This document shows, piece by piece, positions 35,123 through 44,613 of a stretch of 46,301 nt of DNA. Numbering within the stretch: position 1 is the stretch's first letter; the number at the start of each line of letters is the position of its first letter. The stretch is from Caulobacteraceae bacterium (lineage in GTDB: Bacteria; Pseudomonadota; Alphaproteobacteria; Caulobacterales; Aquidulcibacteraceae). The stretch lies in contig WRPF01000020.1 in NCBI GenBank assembly GCA_009773335.1, forward strand, positions 1 through 46,301, written 5' to 3'. Position numbers and translations under genes: made by a program. A model generated the notes under the pieces. The model searched no databases and was not told the origin of the DNA. It saw only the letters and a program-made list of their open reading frames with translations.

Positions 35123-37575
35123 GAGCCTCTCGGTTTGGCGCGGCGTGTCGGTTCGGCGGAGAGCGGATCTTCCGGCCAGGGATGTTTCGGGTAGCGGCCC
35201 TTCATGTCCACACGGACCGCCGCATAAGATCCGCGCCAGAAACCCGGCAGATCGCGCGTGGTCTGCACCGGACGGTGCGCGGGCGACAACAACCGCAGCA
35301 ACAGCGGCGCGCGGCCCTTCGCGACGCTCGGATGCGCATCAACGCCGAACAGCTCCTGCAGGCGCACATCGAGCGCCGGGCCGTTCTCGGCTTCGTAATC
35401 GATCCTGAGCGAGCTGCCCGCCGCCGTCTCGAAGCGTTCCGGCGCCTCGGCGTCGAGGCGGCGCTGCATGTCCCACGGCAACTGTCCCGCCAGCGCATTG
35501 CGCACCGCGTCCGGCGCGAGCGCATCGAGACGCGTCACGCCATCCAGCAGCGGCGCGAGCCATTCATCCGCCGACGCGGTCAGCGCCGCATCCGACCAGT
35601 CCGGCCACGTCTCGCCGTCGAGACGGCGCAGCAGCGCAACACGCGCGCGCAATTGCGCGACCGGCTCGGGAAGCGACAGCAACCCGAGCCCGTGCGCACG
35701 CACGGCATCGAGCAGCGCTGCGCGCACGTCTTCGCCGCCCGCCCGCTCAAGCGGCGCATCGCTCAACACCAGACGCCCGTAGCGACGCACCCGTCGCGCC
35801 CGCACGCCGTTCAGCGCAACATCGAATGCGACCTCATCGACCGTCTCGATGCGTTCCGCGAACATCCGCTCGATATCTTCAACGGCGAGCGGCGCGGCGG
35901 CGAGGATCTGCGCGCGATCGGCGCGGCCCGCGACTTCCGCGATCGCGAGATACGGCTCGCGCGCCAGCGCATCGGTCTCCTCAATGGATGCCGCGCGGCC
36001 GTTGGCCATGAGAAACTCACCGCGCTTGCCGCGCGCCTTCGCGATCCGTCCCGGATAGGCGGCCGCGAGCAACGCGCCGGAACGGTCGAGTGCGACAGCC
36101 TCATCCGACCGTCCGCCGACACGCTTCGCCAGATTTTCCGCCACGCGCCGCGCAGCGCCCGCGCGCTGGCCGCCTTCATTTCGAAACCGGCGCAGGCGTT
36201 CGCGCACGTCAGCGTCGCGCCCGCCCAGCCCCTGCTCGCTCAGCACCATGGCGAGTAGCGCGCCATGCAGCGCCGCCCCGTCCGCCGCTGCACGAGTCAC
36301 CATGTGCGCAAGACGCGGATGCAACGGCAGGTCCGCGATGCGCCGTCCTTCCGGCGTCAAGCGTCCGTCCGCGTCGAGCGCGTCGAGATCGCGCAGCAAC
36401 GCGAGGCTCTGCGTCCACGCGCCCGCCGGCGGCGCATCCAGCCATTTCAGCTGCGCCGGATCCGACACGCCCCATGCGGCAAGATCGAGCGCAAGCCCCG
36501 CAAGATCGGCTTCGAGGATTTCCGGCCTGTCGAACGCAACCAGCGCGCGCGTCTCGGCCTCGTCCCACAGCCGCCAGCACGCGCCCGGCTCCACGCGGCC
36601 GGCGCGGCCCTTGCGCTGCTCTGCGGAGGCGCGGCTCACGCGCACGGTTTCAAGCCGCGTGAGCCCCAGTCCTGGCTCGAAACGCGGACGCCGCGAGAGG
36701 CCGCTGTCGATCACCACGCGCACGCCTTCGATGGTGAGGCTGGTTTCAGCGATCGGCGTGGCGAGCACGATCTTGCGCTTGCCCGTTTCCGCCGGCGCGA
36801 TGGCGGCGTCCTGTGCGCGGGGATCGAGCGCGCCGTAGAGCGTGTGCACCGACACGGCCGGATCACGGATGGAGTCCCGCAACCGCTCCGCCGTGCGTTC
36901 GATCTCGCGCGCGCCGGGCAGGAAGCACAGCAGACTCCCGGCCTCCGCTGCGAGCGCGTTGCGCACTGCATCGGCCATCTGCTGTTCAATGGGCGCACGG
37001 GCGTCGCGTCCCAGATAGCGTTCAGATACCGGATGCATCCGCCCTTCGGATACGATCAGCGGCGCATCGCCCAGAAGGCCCGCCACGCGCGCGCCGTCGA
37101 GCGTCGCCGACATCACCACGAGGCGCATATCCTCGCGCAACGCGCCCTGCGCGTCGAGCGCGAGCGCCAGCCCCAGATCGCCCTCGAGGCTGCGCTCATG
37201 GAACTCGTCGAACAGCACCGCAGCGCTCCCGTCGAGCGCGGGGTCGGCGAGGATCATGCGCGTGAACACGCCCTCGGTGATGACCTCAAGGCGCGTCCTG
37301 CGGCTCACGCGGCTTTCCAGCCGCACGCGATAGCCCACCGTCTCGCCCACCGGCTCGCCCAGCATGGAGGCCATTCGCGCCGCCGCCGCGCGCGCGGCGA
37401 CCCGGCGCGGGCTGAGCAGGAGTATCTTCTTTCCCGCCGCCCAGCTCGCATCGAGCAGCGCCAACGGCGCGCGCGTGCTCTTGCCTGCGCCCGGCGGCGC
37501 CACGAGCACAGCCGACGGGTGCGCCGCCAGCGCGGCGAGAAGCTCAGGAAGTACGGCGTCAATGGGCAGCGTCAT
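35119..37575 (-). CDS. hrpB: ATP-dependent helicase HrpB
   Basis: 818 residues, full length for HrpB. DEAH-type RNA helicase: Walker A in VAPPGAGKST (25-34), DEFH box in VLFDEFHERSLEGDLGLAL, SATLDG motif III, then ATPIAETSLTIEGVRVVIDSGLSR and QRKGRAGRVEPGACWRLW (motifs V and VI). The C-terminal HrpB-specific domain ends PVQTTRDLPGFWRGSYAAVRVDMKGRYPKHPWPEDP. Its role in bacteria is poorly defined. Divergent from the lipoprotein gene; coupled to the dehydratase gene. Confidence 0.95.
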   Translation of the reverse strand: MTLPIDAVLPELLAALAAHPSAVLVAPPGAGKSTRAPLALLDASWAAGKKILLLSPRRVAARAAAARMASMLGEPVGETVGYRVRLESRVSRRTRLEVITEGVFTRMILADPALDGSAAVLFDEFHERSLEGDLGLALALDAQGALREDMRLVVMSATLDGARVAGLLGDAPLIVSEGRMHPVSERYLGRDARAPIEQQMADAVRNALAAEAGSLLCFLPGAREIERTAERLRDSIRDPAVSVHTLYGALDPRAQDAAIAPAETGKRKIVLATPIAETSLTIEGVRVVIDSGLSRRPRFEPGLGLTRLETVRVSRASAEQRKGRAGRVEPGACWRLWDEAETRALVAFDRPEILEADLAGLALDLAAWGVSDPAQLKWLDAPPAGAWTQSLALLRDLDALDADGRLTPEGRRIADLPLHPRLAHMVTRAAADGAALHGALLAMVLSEQGLGGRDADVRERLRRFRNEGGQRAGAARRVAENLAKRVGGRSDEAVALDRSGALLAAAYPGRIAKARGKRGEFLMANGRAASIEETDALAREPYLAIAEVAGRADRAQILAAAPLAVEDIERMFAERIETVDEVAFDVALNGVRARRVRRYGRLVLSDAPLERAGGEDVRAALLDAVRAHGLGLLSLPEPVAQLRARVALLRRLDGETWPDWSDAALTASADEWLAPLLDGVTRLDALAPDAVRNALAGQLPWDMQRRLDAEAPERFETAAGSSLRIDYEAENGPALDVRLQELFGVDAHPSVAKGRAPLLLRLLSPAHRPVQTTRDLPGFWRGSYAAVRVDMKGRYPKHPWPEDPLSAEPTRRAKPRGS

Positions 37576-37672
37576 GGGGTCGCCGCAGCCATAAAGGCGC
37601 CCCGGCGTGCGGCCAAGCGGATTACACGGACGTCAGAACATCCTATATCGACGACCGGACAGGAGACTTCAG

Positions 37673-38296
37673 ATGGCGAAGGTCGGGTTGGCGCGGGTAC
37701 TGGCGTTGAGCGTGGTGGCGCTCGCGGGCGCGTGCGCATCAAAGGCGGGCGAGACGGACGACATCAACCGCGTTGACCAAGTGCGGCGCGGCGTTGTCGA
37801 TGCGGCGGCCTCGCCCTTCCGCGACATCGGCCTCGTGCGTCCCGAAGTGCCGCGGACCCTGCAGAGCCTGAAGTATCCCTACAGCAGCTCCAACCTCACG
37901 CTCGGGTGCGACCAGGTGCTCTATGAAATCGGCCAGCTCGATGCGATCCTGGGGCCGGAGAGCTTCCAGCCCGGCGCCGAACGCGGCATATCCTCACGCG
38001 GGCTCGACGCTGTCGAAGGCGCCGTGCTCAACGCGGCGCGCGATTCCGCGGGCGACATCATTCCCTATCGCGGCTGGGTGCGGCGCATCAGCGGCGCGGC
38101 GAAGGCCGAAAAGGAAGCGACAAACGCCATCATCCAGGGCCAGACGCGGCGCGCCTATCTGCGCGGCTACGGCTCGGCGCTGGGTTGCCTGAACGTCGTG
38201 CCCGCGCCGCCGCCGGTGACCACGCCGCAGCCGGTCGATCCGCGCACGCCGCCGCCGCAGGCTCGCGACGTGCGCGACGGCCAGCGTCCGCACTGA
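37673..38296 (+). CDS. Predicted lipoprotein or secreted protein of unknown function
   Basis: 207 residues from ATG at 37673, with ACAGGAG upstream. The signal LARVLALSVVALAGAC ends in a weak lipobox (A-G-A-C, Cys21; Ala instead of Leu at -3). The mature protein includes RRGVVDAAASPFRDIGLVRPEVPRTL, a LGCDQVLYEIGQLDAILGP segment and a conserved-looking RGWVRRISGAAKAEKEATNAIIQGQTRRAYLRGYG. The tail is Pro-rich. Homologues with this YPY...C...RR-AYLRG layout occur in Hyphomonadaceae and Caulobacter as hypothetical proteins. It ends directly against the tgt stop. Confidence 0.8.
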   Translation: MAKVGLARVLALSVVALAGACASKAGETDDINRVDQVRRGVVDAAASPFRDIGLVRPEVPRTLQSLKYPYSSSNLTLGCDQVLYEIGQLDAILGPESFQPGAERGISSRGLDAVEGAVLNAARDSAGDIIPYRGWVRRISGAAKAEKEATNAIIQGQTRRAYLRGYGSALGCLNVVPAPPPVTTPQPVDPRTPPPQARDVRDGQRPH

Positions 38297-39421
38297 TCAC
38301 GCGTCGCGCTTCGCAAGCCCTGCACGAAACTGCGCGACGAAATCGGAGAGTGTTCCCGCCGCGATGACGGCGCGCAGCCGCGCCATCAGGCTCTGGTAGT
38401 AGGCGATGTTGTGCCACGACAGCAGCACCTGTCCGAGCAGTTCGCCGGACTTCACGAGGTGGTGCAGGTACGCCTTCGAATACTCCCGACTCGCCGGGCA
38501 ATCGAGCGTCTCGTCGAGCGGAGCGATGTCTTCCGCAAAACGCGCACCCTTCAGGTTGACAGGCCCCGCATCGCCCCAGGCCTGACCGTGACGACCCGCA
38601 CGCGTCGGGAGCACGCAGTCGAACATGTCGACGCCACGCGCCACGGATTCCACGATGTCGATGGGTTTGCCGACGCCCATGAGATAGCGCGGGCGGTCGG
38701 ACGGCAAGAGCGGCGTCGTGAACTCGAGCGCGCGCACCATCTCGTCATGCCCCTCGCCCACGGCGAGCCCGCCGATGGCGTAGCCGTCGAATCCCTCGGC
38801 GACGAGCGCTTCCGCAGAGCGCCGCCGCAGTCCCTCGTCCACGCCGCCCTGCACGATGGCGAACAGCGCCTGCGTCGTGCGCGTCCCGAACGCAGCCTTC
38901 GAACGCGCGCCCCAGCGCAGCGACAGCTCCATTGCGCGACGCACCTCCGCTTCCGGCGCAGGCAGCGCCGGGCATTCGTCGAACTGCATCACGATATCGG
39001 CGCCGAGCAGGTCCGCCTGGATCTCGATGGAGCGTTCCGGCGACAGCATGTGCCGGCTGCCGTCGATGTGGCTCTGGAAGCTGACGCCTTCCTCGGTGAT
39101 CTTGCGCAGGCCCGCAAGCGACATGACCTGGAAGCCGCCGGAGTCCGTGAGGATCGGCCGCTCCCACCGCATGAATTTGTGCAGGCCGCCCAGCCGCGCG
39201 ACGCGTTCCGCGCCCGGCCGCAGCATCAGGTGGTACGTGTTGCCGAGCACGATGTCGGCGCCCGTGGCGCGCACCTGATCGACGAGCAATCCCTTCACTG
39301 TCCCCGCCGTACCCACCGGCATGAACGCGGGCGTGCGGATCTCGCCGCGCGGGGTTTCCAGAACACCCGTGCGCGCGGCGCCGTCCGTCGCGTGGATGTG
39401 AAACGGAAACGCGACCATCAC
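38297..39421 (-). CDS. tgt: tRNA-guanine transglycosylase with an incomplete zinc site
   Basis: 374 residues, normal length. It exchanges guanine-34 for preQ1 in tRNAs with GUN anticodons. Catalytic aspartates are present: D93 in [11 protein letters not shown] and D268 in [14 protein letters not shown]. The bacterial zinc site is C-x-C-x-x-C plus a His 26 residues on (E. coli C302, C304, C307, H333). Here the same register reads L306-D-C308-P-A-S311 with H337 kept, so two of four ligands are gone. I checked the codons: CTC at 306 and AGT at 311. The rest of the protein is well conserved and in frame. It overlaps queA by four bases. Confidence 0.93.
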   Translation of the reverse strand: MMVAFPFHIHATDGAARTGVLETPRGEIRTPAFMPVGTAGTVKGLLVDQVRATGADIVLGNTYHLMLRPGAERVARLGGLHKFMRWERPILTDSGGFQVMSLAGLRKITEEGVSFQSHIDGSRHMLSPERSIEIQADLLGADIVMQFDECPALPAPEAEVRRAMELSLRWGARSKAAFGTRTTQALFAIVQGGVDEGLRRRSAEALVAEGFDGYAIGGLAVGEGHDEMVRALEFTTPLLPSDRPRYLMGVGKPIDIVESVARGVDMFDCVLPTRAGRHGQAWGDAGPVNLKGARFAEDIAPLDETLDCPASREYSKAYLHHLVKSGELLGQVLLSWHNIAYYQSLMARLRAVIAAGTLSDFVAQFRAGLAKRDA

Positions 39422-40479
39422 CCTTGCTCCGCACGCCAGAGCAGGCTCGCGTCGCCGAAGGAATAGAAGCGGTAGTCGTGAGCGATCGCGTGTACGTAGG
39501 CGCCGCGCATACGGTCGAGTCCCGCGAACGCGCTCACCAGCATGAAAAGCGTTGAGCGTGGCAAGTGGAAATTGGTCCAGAGGCCATCCACCACGCGGAA
39601 ACGGTAGCCCGGCGTGATGAAGATGCCTGTGTCGCCGGCTTCGGCGCGCACGGTTCCGTCTTCATTGGCGGCGGATTCGAGACTGCGGAGCGCCGTCGTG
39701 CCGACGGCGATCACGCGGCGGCCTTCACGCTTTGCGCGATTGACGGCCTCGGCGGTCCGGGCCGGTATCTCGCGCCACTCCGAATGCATCAGGTGATCGG
39801 CCGTATCTTCGGATTTCACTGGCAGAAAGGTGCCCGCGCTCACGTGCAGCGTCACCATGGCGCTTTCCACGCCCATCCGGTCGAGGTCGGTGAGCAAGGA
39901 TTGTGTGAAGTGCAGCCCCGCCGTCGGCGCCGCAACGGCGCCGTCATTGGCCGCGAAGATGGTCTGGTAGTCGTCCTCGTCCGACGCCTCGGTCGCCCGC
40001 TGCGCGAGGATGTAGGGCGGCAACGGCGGCGCGCCGCACGCCTCGATCGCTAGATCGAGATAGCGCCCTGCGATCTCGAAGTCGAACCGAACTTCGCCGG
40101 TCTCTCGCTTCTCCGCGACCGTGGCGCGCAGGTTCGCGCCGAATGTCACCACATCGCCGACGCGCAAGCGCTTGCCGGGCCGCGCGAAGGCAAGCCACGA
40201 TGACGGACTCTCGCGGCGATGCAGATTGGCGGAGATGGCGATGTCCTGCCCCTCTCCGCGTCCAGCGCGCACGCCTTCCAGCGCCGCGTGAATCACGCGC
40301 GTATCGTTGAACACGAGCAGATCTCCGGCGCGCAGCAGCGACGGCAGGTCGCGGACGATCAGATCCTCGAAAGCGCCGTCCGGCCGCACATGCAGCAGGC
40401 GCGCGCTGTCGCGTGGGCGCGCGGGGTGGAGCGCGATCCGCTCGGGCGGCAGATCAAAATCGAACTGGTCGACGCGCAT
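39418..40479 (-). CDS. queA: S-adenosylmethionine:tRNA ribosyltransferase-isomerase
   Basis: 353 residues. It converts preQ1 in tRNA to epoxyqueuosine using the ribosyl group of SAM. Motifs: [67 protein letters not shown] and [19 protein letters not shown]. The start lies three bases after the carboxylase stop and the stop overlaps the tgt start (ATGA), so carboxylase, queA and tgt probably share a transcript. Confidence 0.97.
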   Translation of the reverse strand: MRVDQFDFDLPPERIALHPARPRDSARLLHVRPDGAFEDLIVRDLPSLLRAGDLLVFNDTRVIHAALEGVRAGRGEGQDIAISANLHRRESPSSWLAFARPGKRLRVGDVVTFGANLRATVAEKRETGEVRFDFEIAGRYLDLAIEACGAPPLPPYILAQRATEASDEDDYQTIFAANDGAVAAPTAGLHFTQSLLTDLDRMGVESAMVTLHVSAGTFLPVKSEDTADHLMHSEWREIPARTAEAVNRAKREGRRVIAVGTTALRSLESAANEDGTVRAEAGDTGIFITPGYRFRVVDGLWTNFHLPRSTLFMLVSAFAGLDRMRGAYVHAIAHDYRFYSFGDASLLWRAEQG

Positions 40480-40482
40480 GAC

Positions 40483-43400
40483 CTACCAGGTATCGATGAA
40501 GGGGCGCTTCTTGCCCGAACGCGCCGGCGGATGCGCCGCCGTCTTCAGACCACGCATGATCCATGTGCGCGTCTCGGCGGGATCGATCACGGCGTCGATC
40601 TCAAGGAAGCCCGCAACGGATGTGGCTTTCCCCACCGCATACTGGCGCGCGACCAGCTTGTCATAGAGCGCTTTCTGAGCGACCGGATCGGTCTCGGCTT
40701 CAAGCTCCTTGCGATAGCCGAGCCGCACGGCGCCTTCGAGCCCCATGCCGCCGAACTCGCCGGTCGGCCACGACACGCAGAAGAACGGCGTCTGCAGGCT
40801 GCCGCCGGCCATGGCCTGCGCGCCGAGGCCGTAACCCTTGCGCACGACCACGGCGAACACCGGCACGGTGATGTTGGCGGCGGTGACGAAGAAGCGCGAG
40901 CCCTTGCGCACGGCTGCGGTCTTCTCGCTGTCGGGACCGACCATGAAGCCGGGCGTGTCGATGAGCGACAGCACCGGAATGTCGAAGCCGTCGCACAGCT
41001 GAATGAAACGTGCGGCCTTGTCGGACGCATCGGAATCGATCGCGCCGCCGAGGTGCATCGGGTTGTTGGCGATGACGCCGATGGGCCGGCCCTCGATGCG
41101 GATGAACGCGGTGAGAATGCCGATGCCGAACGCGCGGCGCAGCTCAAGCACCGAACCCTCGTCGGCCAGCGCATGGAGGAGCGCGCGGATGTCATAGACG
41201 CGCAGGCGGTTCTCCGGGATGGCCTGGCGCAGGAGGCGCTGGTCCGCGCACGACCACTCGCGCGTGGCGCCCTGGAAATAGCCGAGCGCCCGCTTGGCGA
41301 GTTTGGTCGCATCTTCTTCGTCGTCTGCGACGATATCGACGACGCCGTTCACGGTCTGCATGTCGATCGGGCCGACCTCGTCGGGGTGATAGACGCCCAA
41401 CCCCCCGCCCTCGATCATCGCCGGCCCACCGAGACCGACGGAGACGTTCTTCGTGGCGATGGTGATGTCGCTGCAGCCCCAGAACACCGCGTTGCCCGCA
41501 AAGCAGCGCCCGGACGCAATGCCGATGCGCGGCGCGAGGCCCGAGAGCGCGGCAAACGAATAGAAGCTGTGCGTGTCGAGACCCGTGGCGCCGGGAGCAT
41601 CCACATCGCCGGGCCGCCCGCCCCCGCCTTCGCAGTACCACACTACCGGCAACGCCTCGGACTTCGCGACGGCGAGGATCCGGTCGGTCTTTTTGTGATT
41701 GAAATGGCCCTGCGTGCCCGCGAGCACGGTGTAGTCGTAGGCGAGCACCGCCGTGCGCGACTTCGTCTCGTCGAACAGCGTTCCGTTCACCGCGCCAAGT
41801 CCGGTGATCATCCCGTCGGCGGGCGTGTTGGCGATGAGATCGTCCATCGAGCGCCGCCTGCGCTGCGCAGCGATGACCAGCGCGCCGTATTCAACGAACG
41901 TGCCCGGGTCGACGAGCGCATCGACGTTCTCGCGCGCGGTGCGCTGCCCGGTCTTGCGCCGCCGCGCCACGGAGTCGGGGCGGTTGGCGTCGAGCGTAAA
42001 AGCGTGACGGTCGATCACGGCCTGCAGGTCGGGGCGGATGTGATCGGGATCGATCGCCGCCGCCGTCTCGCCCGCGTGATCGTCGTCAGCGTTGGGTTCG
42101 ATGAAGCAGAGCGCCTCGCCCTCGCCCAGAGTTTCGCCGGGGGACGCCGCCGTCGCGCGCACGACGCCCGATACCGGCGCGGCCACCACGTGCTGCATCT
42201 TCATCGCTTCGAGCACGGCGATCTGCTGGCCCTTGCGCACGGCGTCGCCCACGGAGACATCGAGGCTGACCACCGTCGCGCGCAGCGGCATGGGTGCGGG
42301 ATCCGTTCCCTCCGGCGCAAGCACGGAAGTCCGGCGTGCGGCGACTTCGTTGCGCGCCGATCCTGCGAAGGTGCGCCGGGAAACAGTGACCGCGGCAAGC
42401 AGCGCGCCAATCTCCTCCTCCACGAAACGTGTGGTGATCTGTCCGGCCGCCACCGAGGGATGCACGAGCAGCGCGCGCAGCAGCGCCACGTTCGTCGCCG
42501 CGCCTTCGATCCGCGTCTCGTCGAGCGCGCGCACGGCGCGCTTCACCGCCGCATCGAAATCGCCCGCGCGCACGATGATCTTGGCGATCATGGAATCGTA
42601 GTTCGGATTTGCGGCAAAGCCCGCGTAGCCTGCGGAATCGACGCGCACGCCCGGCCCGCTCGGCGTCTCGAACGCAGCGAGCGTTCCTCCGCCCGGCGCC
42701 ACCGATCCATCGGCGCCCATCGTCTCCATGTTCACGCGCAACTGGATGGCGCTGCCCTGCACCGGCGGCGCCGTTGCGAGGCCGAGGCTCGCGAGCGTAG
42801 CGCCCGCCGCGATCTGGATCTGCGCCTTGACGATGTCGACGCCGGTCACTTCCTCGGTGATCGTGTGCTCCACCTGCAGGCGCGGATTGGCCTCCATGAA
42901 CCAGAAGCGGCCATCGTCATCGGCATCGACGAGAAACTCGAACGTGCCGACATTCCTGTACCCCGCCATCCGCGCCATCGTCAGCGCCGCCTCGATGATG
43001 CGTTTGCGCGCGCCCGCCGACAGCCACGGCGCCGGCGCGATCTCGATGATCTTCTGGCGCATGCGCTGCAGCGTGCAGTCGCGTTCCCACAGATGGCTCA
43101 CGGCGCCGTGCGCATCGGCGATGATCTGCACTTCGATATGACGTGCGCGAGCGACGAACTGTTCGAGATAGAGCGCATCGTCGCCGAATGCGGCCTTCGC
43201 CTCCGCCGCGCAGAGCGCAAAGGCGCCGTCCACATCTCCCGCGCGCGTCACCGGCCGCATCCCGCGTCCGCCGCCGCCGGCCGACGCCTTGATCATCGCC
43301 GGCCCGTGCCGCTTCACGAAAGCGCGCGCCTCCTGCAGCGTCGCCGCCCCGCCCGTGCCTTCCAGCAACGGGACTTCGCACTCCGCCGCCAGCGTGCGCG

Positions 43401-43785
43401 CGGCCACCTTGTCGCCGAGCAGCGCCAGAACGTCGGCGTCCGGCCCGATGAATGCGATCCCCGCCGCGTCGCACGCTTGCGCGAATGAAGGGTTCTCGCT
43501 CAGGAAGCCGTAGCCCGGATGCAGCGCGTCACAGCCCTGTGCGGTCGCCGCCGCGATGATCGCGTCGATATCGAGATAGCCACGCGCGCCGACGCCGGGC
43601 AGCGCGATGACGTGATCGGCCGCCTTCACATGCAGGGAGCGATCATCGTCCCTGGTGTGGATCGCGACGGTCTCCACGCCGAGTTCGCCCGCCGCGCGTG
43701 CGACGCGGATGACGATCTCGCCCCGGTTGGCGATGAGGAGGCGTTTGAAGGGCGGTGACGGCAAGGGCGCGCTCTGGAGTGACAC
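40483..43785 (-). CDS. Single-chain biotin-dependent acyl-CoA carboxylase (BC-BCCP-CT)
   Basis: About 1100 residues from the GTG at 43785 (VSLQSAPLPSPPFKRLLIANRGEI); no start has a good Shine-Dalgarno site, and the further frame to 43995 runs into a divergent gene. Domain order: biotin carboxylase (about 12-450; ANRGEI, KASAGGGGRGMR, FMEANPRLQVEHTITE), a linker, BCCP (about 490-565; biotinyl lysine K529 in VLEAMKMQHV), then a carboxyltransferase with fused N and C halves (about 600-1100; CEGGGGRPGD, GLGGPAMIEGGGLGVY, FIRIEGRPIGVIANNP). This order matches the single-chain long-chain acyl-CoA carboxylase known from Mycobacterium avium rather than multi-subunit Acc or Pcc. The acyl-CoA used here is unknown. 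Confidence 0.92.
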   Translation of the reverse strand: MSLQSAPLPSPPFKRLLIANRGEIVIRVARAAGELGVETVAIHTRDDDRSLHVKAADHVIALPGVGARGYLDIDAIIAAATAQGCDALHPGYGFLSENPSFAQACDAAGIAFIGPDADVLALLGDKVAARTLAAECEVPLLEGTGGAATLQEARAFVKRHGPAMIKASAGGGGRGMRPVTRAGDVDGAFALCAAEAKAAFGDDALYLEQFVARARHIEVQIIADAHGAVSHLWERDCTLQRMRQKIIEIAPAPWLSAGARKRIIEAALTMARMAGYRNVGTFEFLVDADDDGRFWFMEANPRLQVEHTITEEVTGVDIVKAQIQIAAGATLASLGLATAPPVQGSAIQLRVNMETMGADGSVAPGGGTLAAFETPSGPGVRVDSAGYAGFAANPNYDSMIAKIIVRAGDFDAAVKRAVRALDETRIEGAATNVALLRALLVHPSVAAGQITTRFVEEEIGALLAAVTVSRRTFAGSARNEVAARRTSVLAPEGTDPAPMPLRATVVSLDVSVGDAVRKGQQIAVLEAMKMQHVVAAPVSGVVRATAASPGETLGEGEALCFIEPNADDDHAGETAAAIDPDHIRPDLQAVIDRHAFTLDANRPDSVARRRKTGQRTARENVDALVDPGTFVEYGALVIAAQRRRRSMDDLIANTPADGMITGLGAVNGTLFDETKSRTAVLAYDYTVLAGTQGHFNHKKTDRILAVAKSEALPVVWYCEGGGGRPGDVDAPGATGLDTHSFYSFAALSGLAPRIGIASGRCFAGNAVFWGCSDITIATKNVSVGLGGPAMIEGGGLGVYHPDEVGPIDMQTVNGVVDIVADDEEDATKLAKRALGYFQGATREWSCADQRLLRQAIPENRLRVYDIRALLHALADEGSVLELRRAFGIGILTAFIRIEGRPIGVIANNPMHLGGAIDSDASDKAARFIQLCDGFDIPVLSLIDTPGFMVGPDSEKTAAVRKGSRFFVTAANITVPVFAVVVRKGYGLGAQAMAGGSLQTPFFCVSWPTGEFGGMGLEGAVRLGYRKELEAETDPVAQKALYDKLVARQYAVGKATSVAGFLEIDAVIDPAETRTWIMRGLKTAAHPPARSGKKRPFIDTW

Positions 43786-43981
43786 CTGCGTACAGTAACG
43801 GCTGGCGCGATGAGGTCCATGGCGGCGCCCCGGAATGCGGGGACAGATTGCGCGCGTCACCGCACCTTTTCTCGCGCAAACCCATGTGCGCCAACAAGCG
43901 CATGTGAATCTATCCGACCGGGGTCCCGGCCATGGGATCATGTCTCCGTTTTCAACAGGCGACGGAGCCCGGACGTATCCC

Positions 43982-44482
43982 ATGCAGATCCTCAACCCAC
44001 TTCACCCCCACAGAGCGAGCATCGAAGCCTTCGCCCAGAGTCTCAGACTCTGGCTGCTCGAACTCGCCGTGTGGCTGGTGGCGTTGATGGACAGCCGCGC
44101 GGGGCGAATCCAGCTTCAGCATCTCATGATCGAGGCGCGCCAGGACATTCGTGTTTTGATCGCGCTGAACATGGGATTGAGGTTGCGTATCCATACCGGG
44201 CGCCGCGTTGCGACCGGGCATGGACAGCGCTCCGCACCGCCAGGCTTTGCGGTGCAGACGCGCACTGGCAGGCGCCTGCGCCTGTTCACGCGCAGTATCG
44301 CGCTGAAAACTCTCCGCGACATGCAGCGTGTGCTGGCCGATCTCGATGGCGTGGTGACACGCGCGCTGGCGCGGCTGCCGGTTCGGATCACGCGAACGTC
44401 GATTGTGATGGCGGCGGCTGTTGCAGCGGTGCTTCGCTTTCCCGTCACAGCACACGCGCCGAAAGGCGCAGATACATCATGA
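43982..44482 (+). CDS. Hypothetical protein
   Basis: 166 residues from ATG at 43982 (MQILNPLHPHRAS); ATG at 43940 would add 14 residues. It has one hydrophobic helix near residue 22-36 (LRLWLLELAVWLVALM), then a basic central region (GLRLRIHTGRRVATGHG, QTRTGRRLRLFTR), and a hydrophobic C-terminal stretch TSIVMAAAVAAVLRF. No family recognised. Composition and start context are plausible, but support is weaker than for its neighbours. It is divergent from the carboxylase and followed by a REPIN. Confidence 0.55.
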   Translation: MQILNPLHPHRASIEAFAQSLRLWLLELAVWLVALMDSRAGRIQLQHLMIEARQDIRVLIALNMGLRLRIHTGRRVATGHGQRSAPPGFAVQTRTGRRLRLFTRSIALKTLRDMQRVLADLDGVVTRALARLPVRITRTSIVMAAAVAAVLRFPVTAHAPKGADTS

Positions 44483-44493
44483 CTATCTATGCC

Positions 44494-44593
44494 GGACCGC
44501 CGGCGCCCTCGCCGGCACTTTGGTCTTCAAGCAACGCGAGATTCTACGGAGTCTGGCGGCGCCATCGCATGCCGGCGAGGGCGCCGGCGGTCC
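44494..44593. repeat. REPIN-like inverted repeat 2
   Basis: Perfect 24-base arms (44494-44517 and 44570-44593) face each other across a 52-base loop, between two converging genes. As in the element at 14652-14765, each arm ends inward in GCCGGCA/TGCCGGC and contains a shorter inner palindrome (GCCGGCG...CGCCGGC). Confidence 0.88.
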
Positions 44594-44613
44594 TCATCTT
44601 CGAGTTCCGCGCC

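Noticed and set aside
40219-43488. A 1089-codon open frame on the plus strand opposite the acyl-CoA carboxylase
   Set aside because: Its translation is Arg/His/Asp-rich with no recognisable motif, while the minus strand encodes a full three-domain enzyme. Long antisense frames are expected at this GC content.
43786-43995. N-terminal extension of the acyl-CoA carboxylase
   Set aside because: The extra residues (Trp/Cys/Arg-rich) match nothing in biotin carboxylases and would overlap a divergent gene.
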